Assembly (NCBI GenBank): GCA_905221605.1 | Contig: CAJNDS010002456.1 | Location: forward strand, 1-64,000 | DNA: 64,000 nt | From: Symbiodinium natans | Lineage: Eukaryota > Sar > Dinophyceae > Suessiales > Symbiodiniaceae | Direction: 5' to 3' | Translations under genes and position numbers: made by a program | Shown: piece by piece, positions 51,692 to 63,116 of the stretch | Position numbering within the stretch: position 1 is the first letter of the stretch | Layout: each line of letters begins with the position of its first letter | The notes under the pieces: model-generated | The model's input: the letters and a program-made list of their open reading frames with translations, nothing else | What the model was told of the DNA's origin: nothing | Database searches by the model: none

Positions 51692-54600
51692 TCACTTCTT
51701 TTTCCGATTGTTGGCAATCTTGAGGTGAAGTTGCAGCAGAATATACTCCAGGTCCGAAACTGTAAGCACAGGATCCTGTACGCATCTTTGAATTGAGGAT
51801 ACCAATCCTTCTCTCTTTGCGTCCTCAATCGCTTGGCACGATTGACCCAGCTCTGCATTCACAGCGGTAGACACTGGTACATCCGTATCAGATGGACGAT
51901 CCTTTTCCTCAGGACCTTGCACCATTACCACCTCTTCTTTTTTGGGACTCTGACTTTTCTCCCTCTTCCTTGTCTTTCCACCAACATTTGACTTTGTGCG
52001 CGTCTTCGAGGATTTTTCCACTGCAGAAGCCACCACATTGGATGTTGATCCACCCTTCTCAATGATCGTCGGCATCTTCTTCGGCTTTGGAACCATGAGA
52101 GTGTAAGGATCTTCGATAGCTGCAGCTTTCCTCTTCTTTTTTACCTTTTTCTTCTCTTCTTCAACGGCAACCTCCGTCTCCGAAGTCTCAACCACTTCTT
52201 TTTCGGCAGGAATATCCTTGCTGGACTCCCTTTCTAGGGACCTCTTTTTGCCTCTTTTGGAATCCTTTTCTTCTCCCAAATTGGCTCGCTCATACCATAT
52301 CCTCAGGTCATTGACCCATTCTTCCACCTCCGCGAGCGAAACCTCATACGACTTCACTACTTCGAGAAGTTCCAGCACGGTCAACATATCAGTGGTCCAC
52401 GAAACCCATTCTTGATCCATTTGGTCAGCATCTCCAGTGAACTTCAGGAGTTTGAACAATGGGTCCGCCTCTGCTCGAGCCAAATCTGGCTTGCCACCGG
52501 ACAGAAATGAAATCGCCTCCATCAACAGTTCCGTCATTTTGGTATCTTCGTCATAAACCATAAAACCCTCCTCATCATCATCGAACTGTTCAGGAGAGAT
52601 CTCCTTTTCTCCACCATTTGCACCAGACTTTCTCCTTGGACCATCCCTTGGGGGCGTCCTTGGAGACCTTGGCCTCTGTTCATCCAGCGGAACACCATGC
52701 TCGAAGACACACCTGTCACCATAACGACACTTCCCAGACCGAGCAAACTGGACGCACCTCACACCAGTTGCATCATGCGAGAACCCACAATCCTTTCCAG
52801 CGAAACATTCTCTCCCTGCCACATAGTATTTGCACCAATACGAAGGTAGCATCACATCATCTTCGGAATGGATGAATTTGCAGTCTTCACCAAATTTGCA
52901 GCGATCTTTTCCCTTGCTGAACCAATAGCAGAAGCCTTTCTTCCTCTTCTCCAAGCGCTCTGCCTCGTACCGGTCCATAGGGCGATTGTGCTCTACATGA
53001 ACATTGCCATGTACCTGGGGACTGCTCCCTTCACCCGACGTGCTATCAGTATTTGGTGCTTGGAGTACAGCTGGAAAACCTGGCCTTGGTCCTACCACCT
53101 TCATGATTGGGTTTCCGCCAACTCCTGAGCCATGCTGAGACGATCCAAAAACATTGAACATCTTCGTGAAGGCCTTTCTAGTGCCAATCTTCTGCACCCT
53201 TTTGATTGGACGTTTCATTGCTCCAACCTTGCATCCAGATGCGTTCAAACGACACAACCTCCTATACCCAGCTCTATATCCCTTCTTCCAAAGAGCCATA
53301 AGAATTTTAGAGGCAGTAACATTCTCCACCTCTACCTTTTCCAATGGTCCCTCACTTCCCGGAACAAACCCATCCATATCTGAAGACCTTTCCATCTTTT
53401 TTGACGCCACTTCGTCGAGGTAGTCTTCCGAGATCCAGGGTAAGTTCTTCTTAGAGGAAGGATTGTCATCATTGTTTGGTCCTTCACCAGGATACCCTTT
53501 TGTGCCGTCAAAGATCTTACCAGTAGTGCGGTCCTGCATAGAGAAATTAGAAGCCACGCGGGAGTACACTGACCACAAGAAAATCCTTGTGTCCGCCAGT
53601 CTTGATGACCCACTGGATGTCTCCTCTTCCGGAGAAACTTCTGGCGCTTTGCCATCCCCTCCAGTGTCACCACTTGTCTCACCTCCAGCATCTTCAATGG
53701 AAATAAGGGATTCATTGTTCCCTTGATCAAGCACCGCATCCTCTGGTCCAAGAACTTCCAGCACCGCTGTCGAAGGATCCACCTCTTCATCAGCATCGTC
53801 GTCCATCCTTTTCCAGAGAGCCTCCAATTGGTCCGCACAAGTCGCCGCTTGAAGGAACTCCATCAACCGGGCCCTCCCGCGCTGCCAGAGAAATTCCGAA
53901 ACCATCACCGACCCCTGGGCTCCAAGATTCAGGAACGGGTGAACCATTTTGGCTACCCTCGCCATAAGTTCAATGTGAACTTCCATGCCTGGACTGCGAC
54001 TCCAATCATAGGCAATTGCCTCCATAGCAGTTCCAAACTTGTCAGTATTTTTGAATTCCCCTTCCAGACCAGGAGACAACAAGGCACCCATCACCGAAAG
54101 AGGGTAATTTCCCACCGCCGGCAAGCACGGGTTCTCTCCTTTGAAAAAGGAGTGCTCCAGTCCCTAGCTGGGCATTCATTTCATCCACTTGAACCATTTC
54201 AGCACATATCCTCTGTGCCATGTACGCCATTGCTGGCCAGACGGAACGATCGGTCAGACCGCGACGCATAACCCAATCAGTTGTTGGCGACTGAATCAGC
54301 GTCCTTGGATCATACACCAGAACTACCATCGCACCGTCACCCATTGACTGATCAGCATCGTCCTCCAGTGCCAGGTTCTCATCCTGTTCGCTTGCACCCT
54401 CGGATGACATGCTAATAACCAAATTTCGATCCATCTTATTGGACCCTTTTTGGCAGTCTCTTTGCCCCACAGGCAACTTGCCAACAGCAACCTTCCAATA
54501 AATCCGAGTCAGAAGGCCTTTAACCAGCAATTGCTGAAGGTCATTCCTCACCGGACAAACATCCAATATCTTCGCACCATCACCACGGAGTTCATTGCTC

Positions 54601-57600
54601 CCACCTTCTCCTTCTTTTTGGTCAGTCTCCTCGCCAGAAATTTGTACTGCTCCTTCCGGCGCCGTCTCCTGTCCAGCCACTTCTTGCCCAGGAAGAACTT
54701 GAGCGCTTTCAGAGACATTCACCTGTCCAGCAACACCTTGCCCAGGTAAAACCTCATCCGTGGAGCCCACCGCCAGCGAACCAACCATAACTGAGCCATC
54801 CCTTGCTCTTTTTTGAGACCGTTCAGCTCGACGAGAAGGTTGTGGTAGCGAAAAAACTTGTGAAGTCACTTCTTGGCGGGTCTCCCCCCGCGACGCTTTG
54901 TCGCGCCCTTCGCCAAGGTGAACCGATTTTTTCGGCCCGTCATTGGAGCCTGAAGAACCACTTTGCGGAACATTGCCACGATTCGCAGTTCTCTGTGAAT
55001 CCCTTTCTTGCAAAAAGATTTCCTTCAGGCGTTGCGCGGCATTGGTCTCCTCCTCGCTTGAATCGCTTGAGGAAGCGGCATACGAGACCAAGGCCTCCGC
55101 CTGTTCATCATCATCCACCACATCTGCCCACGCTCTGCTGAACCGATACGACAACCCACCACGAGGCTTCAGTTCCAGTGGCTTCGGCTTTTCCACCACT
55201 TCCGCCGGTTGCACTCGTCGTTGTGACCGAGAGCGTGGCACCTGTCGCACCTGTTTTTTGTCCAGCAAGGGCCTTCCCCTTCTCACAGGGTTTGATCTTG
55301 ACCGATACTTTTTTGTTGGCGGATTCACCGGCGGCATTCCAACTCCCACCAACCGCAGCTTCTGTACGCACAGCGGAGACCTCTGCGCAAGCGTCCAACC
55401 ATCACGGTACCTGACCTTATCAAAAAGCTCCCGATAGGAGCCTCTCGGCATGGTTTTTGCACCGGAGTCTTCAGCTTCACGCACCTGAGTGAGGGTTCGC
55501 ACCGCCGCTCTTCCAGTTCCTTTGTTCCCAGAAGATTGTTGTACCCGTACAGATGCATCAGAAGGAACTGCTTTTTCCGGTCCTCCCGGACGATATCGGA
55601 CACCACCAACCAATTGCAGAATTTTGCATGCGGTCACTTTGTTGATCCCTTTGTCAACCAAATCTTCCACAAAGATGAACTCTTGCAAGTCCGACACATT
55701 GGTCACACCAAGCGTAATCATCACCTCACTTACATGAGGAGTATACACCCACAGGTGTTCGTTGCGAGCCATCCAATTTTCAATTGGCTCCTCCGGATTT
55801 TGAAGCCGAGTACCAGTGGATTCAGCCACCGAATTCTTTTGTTCATCAGCTTCTGCTTCATCCAGAATACCTTTTTCACCTTCTTTTTGTGACACATTGG
55901 TCATTTGCAGCGCTTTTGGTGCCGAGGATGAGGAAGATTCAGCTCCCCCACTCGCAGGTGGCTGAAAAGTGCTTCTATCCGTAATCTCCCATCCTCTCTC
56001 TTTTTCAAACCGGACCTGATTGGCCACCTGTACCAAGTGTTTCAGGAGCGTCAGCCGCTCCTCTGACATCTCGTCGTGGGAGTACTTGCAGAAATTTGAC
56101 CCCTTCCGGCAACGTCCTCTGAGGTAATAATCGAAACAGCAATGGTGGAACCCTGCGTCCCTTAGTGCCTTCCTGGAAGCATTATCCCAAGATTTGCCGG
56201 GCTCCCAAGTCCCTTCCAATGCTATGTCATCGTTGTGAAGACACCTGCATGTAGTCCCATATTTACAACCACCCTGATTGTAATACAGACACAGACGACC
56301 TTTTGGCTCACCCGACGTAGGTTCACCCTTTGATGCACCTTTGCCAAAATTGTACTTGGCCCGGAAGGCTAAATCCTCCCGCTCCTGCTGCGCCTCATCC
56401 ACTGTACCTTCCTCTGTGGGAGGGTCACCGATGTTCCCATCCTCATCATCAGCTTCTTGGCTGTTCTTTGGATCAGTTGACCCTCCTCCTGGCCAACCCT
56501 CACCATAACGATGATGCTCATAGGAACACTCATCACCATTGCGACACCTTCCCCGATTGAAGAACTTGCACAGCTTGCTGTATCCAGGTGACAACACAGT
56601 CCTTGGAGTCATGTGAGCCTTTTTGTACTGGTCAGGGTCCATGTAGGCTTCCATTGGCTTGTTCTCCCTTTTGCTCATGGATTGCACTGCACCATCAAGC
56701 TCCTGCAAAAATAGCTTGGTGTCCAACCAAAGCGCGTTCCAAAACTCATCTTCCCCTTGATTCAGCACCGTTGCCACCGCTTCACCCACAACTGGTCGAG
56801 TAAATCTCCTTTTTCTGCATGCCAGTTCGAGAAGCGCGTTGTGGTACTGTTTTCGGGAAAAAGTGGTTAACTTTCCCAAGCCTGTGCTTTCTGTACCATC
56901 AGGCTTCCAACCATCATTTTGCAAGATGCCATACGCGCGCCGAGCTTCCGCATTGAGGAATGCATGATCTGCAACACACTCCTGTAAATCTTCCATCGGG
57001 CGACCCAACAGCATCCCAGTAATTTTGCCAACATAGGCCTCATCTTCGTTTCCATTCTCCAGAAGAGCTTTGTACATCTTTTCTCCATAAAGTTGCCTTT
57101 CCTCTCGTTCTTCTGAGGATAACTCCTGTACCACAAGCCCTTCATCGGATTGCTCTTCCTCCTGTTTCCAGTCCCATTGACCGTTGGAATCTTGGTACCA
57201 TTGACCAGCATACCATGAATCCGTCCACCACGTACTCCAGCCGCTGGGTTTCCATTTCCGCAGCGTCGAGGAAGAGTCCTCCACGTCCTCTTCCAAAACC
57301 AGAAAGGTGTCCAAGATTATGGTGCCATCATCTTCCACTCGTTTCACTGTTCCATTGACAGTATCACCAAATCTGAACTGACACGTATTGTTCCCTTCTG
57401 CAGGAATCAATACATTCAAATCACCAAGGTCCAAAAAGGCTCCATACCCATTGATGCAGCGCACGAGACCCATGATCTCATCTCCCTCTTGATAGCAATG
57501 GTTCCCAGGTGATTCCAAGGCTCCCGCTCGGGGCACTTTCTTTGCATGCTCTTCAGAAACCACCTCTGTATCATCGGCTCCTGGCGCATCATTTGCCTTC

Positions 57601-59211
57601 ACCTTTGGGTCACACTGCTCGTCCTGCTCCACGAGTCCCACAGGCTCATCTTTTTTGTGCTCCTGGATTTCAGGACCTCCCTTTTTCTCCGCCAAAGGCT
57701 TTGCCTCATCTGCTGTAGTTCGCTCGGTGTCGACTTCCGGCAAACTTCCAGACGGCAACACTTCTCCCTTCATGGGAGTGGACCCATCATTGGAGTCCTT
57801 TGTCACACCTTCTGCAGCAGGCAAATTTTCTTCCACTGCAGGGCGATTGAGTTGATCATCCACGGCAGGCACACTTTCTTCCACCGCAGGCTCCTTTGGT
57901 TCCATGGTTTCCAAAGGAGAATTGCCACCATCGTTGACCACAGCTGCCTCATCGGCTCCGGTGTAGCCCTTGCTATTCCGTTCCTCGCGGCTAACTTCAG
58001 GTTGCACCAGTGCGTCCACCTGTGAACCTCCATCATCAGCTGCTGCGGAGACCTGCGCCCCATTGTTGCAGTCACCCGTGGAACGTAACACCATATGCAC
58101 CTCAACCCGTGCTTCCTTCGCACTCCAGGTACTATCTGGCGCATCGACCCGCGCATCATTGGCGCTCCAGGCCTCATCTTTCAGATCTTCCGTGTCTCCA
58201 GCTATTCCAGAAGCTTCTTTTTCCCCTTGAATGGCAGGAATCTTGGCACCAAACGAAGAGACCTCCTCAGTCGCAACACACGACTTTTTCCCTCCGTCTT
58301 CCGAATCTCCAGGACCACCTTCCTGAACGACAGGTACCACATCCACCACTCGCTCTTCTGCAGCCGACACAGTTCCGATCTCCACATTGGGAATTTTTTC
58401 TTCTGGACCTACCGATTCCACCGCTGCCACACCCTCAGAAAGTGCTCCCATTCCTTCCCGATCCAGATGTTGAGCTCCAGCGATGTCTGCTCGGTTTCCA
58501 GGAATCTCCTCCTCATCAGGAGAACCCGAGGTCGGGGCGTCACCACCAGCCCTAGGACCGCTATCCCTGATAGTAGAGGAAAAATCTTTTTCACCTAAAC
58601 TATTTACACTACCCTGGAATGCCCTCGTAGACTCAGTCTTCGGAGTAGAGGATGAAGAATCCAGTGCCGCCTCCATTTCCAGCTCATTGCCCGAAGGAGA
58701 CCCAACCACCTCGTCACTCTTCATCTTTTCACCTAATACTGGCAATGTCCACTTGCTTTCCTGCGTATCCAGGCAGTCATTATCATTGTCTCCCATCTTC
58801 ATGGAGGTGCCATTCCCACATTGTGCCATCACACGCTCGGATCAGATGCTCATCTTTCCGAAAACCATCATCTCGTCCTCTTCCTCTGACAACTGTCGCA
58901 ACCTCTCAGCCTCCATCTGTAGGATCTCCTCCTCCCCCATGGCGTATTCAGCAGCAGGCGCAGCTTCAAAGCTGTCCGCACCCTTCTGTTCGTGACCGCT
59001 TCCACCACCTTGGAAACTCGAAGATGCCCGAAGTCGAAGTCGACGGCTGATACCCGTGTTTTTGCAACACTCGTAAAACAGTCACCTCCATTTCACGATC
59101 TTTTCCACCAGTCGCGTCCCAGTTCCTTTTTTCACCAGGCTTTGGCGATACAGAGACAGCACGTCCTTCAGCTTCAGTATTGCTAACCATATCGACATTG
59201 GGATTCATACC
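51692..59211 (-). pseudogene. Large CCCH zinc-finger gene, copy 2, uninterrupted by insertions
   Basis: Two long frames (58832-54042 and 54124-51692) are separated only by a 41-bp deletion at 54133/54134 relative to copy 1. In order: N-terminus MGMNPNVDMVSNTEAEG (about 59214); a degraded WW-like motif (a frameshift and stops near 58780); a long acidic region; S1-like domain (about 57310-57490); three CCCH fingers (56505-56575, 56225-56300, 56050-56145); SAM-like helices (55600-55760); Ser/Glu/Arg-rich linker; three CCCH fingers (52690-52950); Lys-rich tail and LHLKIANNRKKK. Two further lesions sit in the N-terminal 400 bp, including loss of about 90 bp near 59030. The domains point to RNA binding; no introns are visible over 7.5 kb. 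The gene name and function are unknown to me. Confidence 0.75.
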
Positions 59212-59229
59212 CACATTGGGGCTTTCTGC

Positions 59230-59265
59230 TAAACCCTAAACCCTAAACCCTAAACCCTAAACCCT
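59230..59265 (-). repeat. Short interstitial telomere-type array (CCCTAAA)n
   Basis: Five heptamers between the gene N-terminus and an inverted fragment of the tail block. Confidence 0.9.
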
Positions 59266-59350
59266 ATGCGGAGCTGCAATTGGTATTGTAAAAAGGAGTT
59301 AGTGGTGAGGTTGGATGGGTCAATGAACCCGGATATTTGGCTCAAGATGG
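59266..59350 (+). other. Inverted fragment of the CCCH tail block
   Basis: Plus-strand copy of the minus-strand segment 51306-51234. It begins at the same GCGGAGCTGC edge as at 43099, and similarity stops shortly after TTTGGCTCAAGATGGCC (59332-59352). Confidence 0.7.
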
Positions 59351-59689
59351 CCCCGAGTAATGCCGTTGCAATGCCAAGGCCATCCATGCTCCACTTGTGT
59401 GCGCACATATTCAGCGCATTCAATTAAGCCCCCGGTTGCGCAGGCCGCCATTTGGAAGCATGCCCTTTTGCCATCAGAGCAGTGCGGTGCCACGAAAACC
59501 AAAGCCCAAGCCCTCTCGTGAAGGAGGAGGTGGCCTCGGGCAAAACCCTGCCTCGCCACCAAACAGGAATCCAGATTCTAGTGAAGCCCGACATGTCACA
59601 AAGACACATGTCCCAAATGCGGGGCCAGTGGAGCAGCGCCGAAGAAGCGTTTAAGGGACCCTATGCAATTCATGAGGAAGGTTCGAAAC

Positions 59690-60770
59690 GTCACAAGGGG
59701 TTCATATCGTCATCGCCCAGTGGGTTTGCGGGGAGACTCAACTGCAGCATAAACTTCATTTGGGTAACAATCCTGGCATACTGAGTCCCGATAGGGGAGT
59801 CAGAATAGACCTGGTGCCCAAAAGTGAGCTGTCCGCTTGGACCATGCTGAAGCGTCACGCCTCCGAGTGCCGACATGCGTACAGAATGGCAGCAATCTCA
59901 GGAGGAGGCATGAATGAACAGAGCGAGAGGTTGACAGCCGGTCCGACAATGGCCTTCAGCCCGGCGGCCTGCATGACTGTCTCGGCTTGCTTCAGTTGAC
60001 GATGCTTATGCAGAGAATCGATTCCAGCATCGAGACCGCTGAGACAAGACCTGAGACGCTCCAGAGGAACGGTGGGACTTGCCCCAAAGAGAGCATCTCG
60101 CCTTGTCTCTTTTTCTACGGGCCGGAACTTTGGGCCGTTTGCCGCAAAGGGCCGCAGGCAAGGTGGCTGGCGTGTGGAAGTCGGCAGGGACCGCATTGAG
60201 ACCACAAATCTTTTGCTCCAACAACTCCGTGACAAAGTGGTAATTGGGTCGATCCTCCAGCGGGCTGTCTGTGGTCGCCAATCATGACATCAAGTGCGTG
60301 CTTGATGTGCGCCAGAATGGTGGTGGAACCAGGCGTGCCCAATTGCTCTTCATCTGGGAGGAGCAACTCAACATCCTTTAGACGGTTAATGAGCTGCGAG
60401 TAGGGAAAGCTAAGCCTTGCCACAATCGTACCATGTGTCGTCGCTGCAAGTAGCCCTCCGGTACAAATCGTGCACATCAAAAGGAAGCTTATGTGTGTCC
60501 TTCTCCTTGTTACCCAGTGTGCGAACGATGCGGCTGCGAACAAATTCATTGCTAGCAGTCGTGAGCCTGTCAACCGCTTCGAACATAGGCCCGAACCGAT
60601 TCATTGCCATGAGCGGTGTACAGGGTGAGTCGACTTGTCAGGCACGCAAGAAGTACTCCTAGAAACGCGCAGGATCGTGTCTTCCCGCTGCCGCGCGCAC
60701 CCGTTATGAATACAGAAGTACGATTAGCGGCCAGGCCGTACGAGCTGCCAGGTGTCCGTCCGCCCTCCAA
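59690..60770 (-). pseudogene. Decayed P-loop NTPase-like gene
   Basis: Successive minus-strand frames look like one broken protein. 60770-60570 carries a Walker A motif, VFITGARGSGKT. It is followed in shifting frames by MAMNRFGPMFEAVDRL (60610-60410), the LLPDEEQLGTPG region (about 60400-60300), EDRPNYHFVTELLEQK (about 60260) and PLERLRSCLSGLDAG (about 60060). At least three frameshifts are needed. The N-terminal glycine-rich loop suggests an ATPase, but no second motif allows a family name. Origin (host, transposon or virus) is undetermined. Confidence 0.4.
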
Positions 60771-60779
60771 AAGGTATCA

Positions 60780-61136
60780 CAGAGGCACGTAAGGAAGGCG
60801 GGACCAACCGCAAGCGCAAAGATGCTGGCTCGAGTCCTTGTGAAAATCCATGTTTCTTTGTTGTCCTGATACAGGTAGCTGTCTGGCACATGCAGGTAGG
60901 GAGTTTTTCTGCTTGAGAGTGTGTGCACTTTTCAGTTTTGTGAACGAGAGTGACTTCACTTGCGTTTCGTCACGTCTCGTATCGTTCGTTTGTGTTTTGT
61001 TCTTGCAGAAGCTGAGCAGTGACAGTTTGGGAATGTGGTTCATGTGTTTCACATAGTTCAGAGCCCAATAGCTGAGACCGCGCTCGCTTTGGCTTAAGGA
61101 AAAAGAAAGCGAGTGCTTGCGACTCTGCTTTTCACA
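60780..61136 (+). other. Probable 5' LTR/leader region of a plus-strand retroelement
   Basis: A primer binding site identical to that of the Copia-type element follows at 61137-61148, so the sequence ending ...CTTTTCA at 61134 is the expected 3' edge of a 5' LTR. The LTR start cannot be set because no second LTR lies in the window. Confidence 0.45.
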
Positions 61137-61148
61137 TGGTAGCGGAGC
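61137..61148 (+). other. Primer binding site (iMet-tRNA type) of plus-strand retroelement
   Basis: TGGTAGCGGAGC, identical to 41034-41023 (minus strand), 36 bp before the gag ATG. Confidence 0.65.
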
Positions 61149-61183
61149 TCCTGAAGTTTGACTAGGGAGCAGAGCTTTGTGCC

Positions 61184-62332
61184 ATGGCCCAACAAGCTGG
61201 TGGAAGTCCAGCCGGCTCGCCGAGTGGGAGCCAGGTTCCTGTGCCGGGAGCCGAAGAGTACGACCCGGAGCTGTTTGAACCTATTGTGCCACCAGAAGTT
61301 GGTGCAGCGAGTGCTGGGCAACGTCCAGTGACGCCTGGAACCAGTTCTGGGGCGACTGAGGTACAGCAGCTTCTGATGGCTATGCTTCAGAACCAGACGG
61401 TAGCCATGCAGCAGCAGCAGACTCAGATGCAGCAGCTGTTAGAAGCACAGCAGGCTCATTTGAGGCTCATGGAGCGCCGTTTGGATGCCGAAGATGAAAG
61501 ACGAAAGCAGGAGGAGACTGCGAAAGCAGCCACGCCCAACCCGTTTGGGGCTCCAACTGCTACTTCAAGTTCGACGGCACCTTCAGGTGCCCCTGTTGCT
61601 CCATCAAGTGGAGTAGCCTCGGGTTCGCAGAGTTTTACGAGCAGGGCTGAGAAGTACCTGCCCCCTCTGCCTGTCATCAATGGACAGGAGATGAGCAAAG
61701 GCCGGATTAGAGAGCTGGAAGAGTGGCATCGTTTCCTTGAAGTTCTTTCCAGTTGGCTTGCTTTGACGGATGATGCTTACGTCAGTGAACTTCGTGAGTG
61801 TTTGTTTGTCAAGACGGAGATTCAGCAGGTGACTCTACCTCGAGACACAGCTGGAAGAAGTGCTCGTCTGTTTTACCTTTTGCAGCAAGCTTTGGGAAAG
61901 TGGGACCGAGGCATGGAAGTGCTTCGAAGTGTGTCCATGAGACAAGGGAATGCCGCTGCTGGATATGAGAGTGTCCGGGAGCTCTACCGGCAGTACTCTG
62001 TGAACAGTCGAATGGAGGCTGTGTACATCAGGGATGAGCTTTTGAAACTTCATCTTCGATGCGTAAGCATGAAGAGGCCTCTGGACGTGGTTCGGTATCT
62101 GGAAGATGAATTCTCCAAAGGCGATGCCAAGCTGCTTCAGTTTGCAGACTTGAAGATCTCTGCAGGGGATCGGGCGGCGGTACTGCTGCAAGCAGTATCC
62201 CAGCAAGCCCGGGAGTATCTGGTACTCCATGGGCGTACCAGTAGCTGGTCCGAGATGACGGATTCGCTTCGTTTCTATGAGGAGCAGCTGCGAATGGTGG
62301 GCTTCCCCAACAGCGGACAGGTGAGAGGATGA
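61184..62332 (+). CDS. Retroelement gag-like protein
   Basis: 382 aa from an ATG. Pro/Ser/Gly-rich N-terminus; Gln-rich coiled coil (about 60-115: LLMAMLQNQTVAMQQQQ); Ala/Ser linker; then a helical capsid-like core from about residue 160 (ELEEWHRFLEVLSSWLALT) to the end. No zinc knuckle or protease is reached: the frame stops at TGA shortly after CAG|GTGAGA, at the start of a 241-bp direct repeat. So the ORF is either truncated or reads into an intron. Its primer site and composition suggest an LTR element; Copia versus Gypsy cannot be decided from gag. Confidence 0.65.
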   Translation: MAQQAGGSPAGSPSGSQVPVPGAEEYDPELFEPIVPPEVGAASAGQRPVTPGTSSGATEVQQLLMAMLQNQTVAMQQQQTQMQQLLEAQQAHLRLMERRLDAEDERRKQEETAKAATPNPFGAPTATSSSTAPSGAPVAPSSGVASGSQSFTSRAEKYLPPLPVINGQEMSKGRIRELEEWHRFLEVLSSWLALTDDAYVSELRECLFVKTEIQQVTLPRDTAGRSARLFYLLQQALGKWDRGMEVLRSVSMRQGNAAAGYESVRELYRQYSVNSRMEAVYIRDELLKLHLRCVSMKRPLDVVRYLEDEFSKGDAKLLQFADLKISAGDRAAVLLQAVSQQAREYLVLHGRTSSWSEMTDSLRFYEEQLRMVGFPNSGQVRG

Positions 62333-62548
62333 GTGTTCCATCTGCCACCTGCTGTCTTTACCCCCGCCATCTTCTAACCAGAAACCGAGCAGACTCAAGA
62401 AGGTGCGAGCGCAAAAAGAAGGAATAATGTCCGAGTGTTGATGCATTTTCGCTTGCACCGCAGTTATGCTGGGATCGCATGTCTTGTCACTCTTCATGTT
62501 CTTTGACACGCTGACTTCACGCTACATGTCGGTCTACCCCGGTTAGAC
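62308..62548 (+). repeat. 241-bp direct repeat, copy 1
   Basis: Starts CAACAGCGGACAG inside the gag ORF end and finishes CCCCGGTTAGAC. It matches 62876-63116 at an exact offset of 568 bp with no difference seen. Confidence 0.9.
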
Positions 62549-62875
62549 GTTGGGTGCCTGCTCGCAGGTGCCGCAGTCTACTGGGGTTGGCGTAGGAACG
62601 GAGCGCAACCGACTGTAAAAAATGAAAGTACACAAAAACTCACCTCTTAAGAACTTGACCATCTCTTGTGCCCCGCACCTCCTGCCCGAAGTTATTTTAT
62701 TTTCTTGTACATGCTGCACATCGATTTCCATGCTTTGGATTTACCCTTGATGCATGTTGACTTTGAGCTTGCCGCTGAAGCCAGTACAGCTCTGGCCTAT
62801 CACACGTGTCAGAGCGTCAAATTTTCTTTGTGACCCACCCACCCACCCGGGGGGGGGAAACGAGATGCTGCTGAG
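62549..62875. other. Spacer between the 241-bp repeats
   Basis: No gene. Contains a CCCACCCACCCACCC run followed by G9 (about 62836-62858). Confidence 0.5.
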
Positions 62876-63116
62876 CAACAGCGGACAGGTGAGAGGATGA
62901 GTGTTCCATCTGCCACCTGCTGTCTTTACCCCCGCCATCTTCTAACCAGAAACCGAGCAGACTCAAGAAGGTGCGAGCGCAAAAAGAAGGAATAATGTCC
63001 GAGTGTTGATGCATTTTCGCTTGCACCGCAGTTATGCTGGGATCGCATGTCTTGTCACTCTTCATGTTCTTTGACACGCTGACTTCACGCTACATGTCGG
63101 TCTACCCCGGTTAGAC
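62876..63116 (+). repeat. 241-bp direct repeat, copy 2
   Basis: Second copy of 62308-62548, including the CAG|GTGAGAGG segment but without the preceding gag sequence. Confidence 0.9.
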
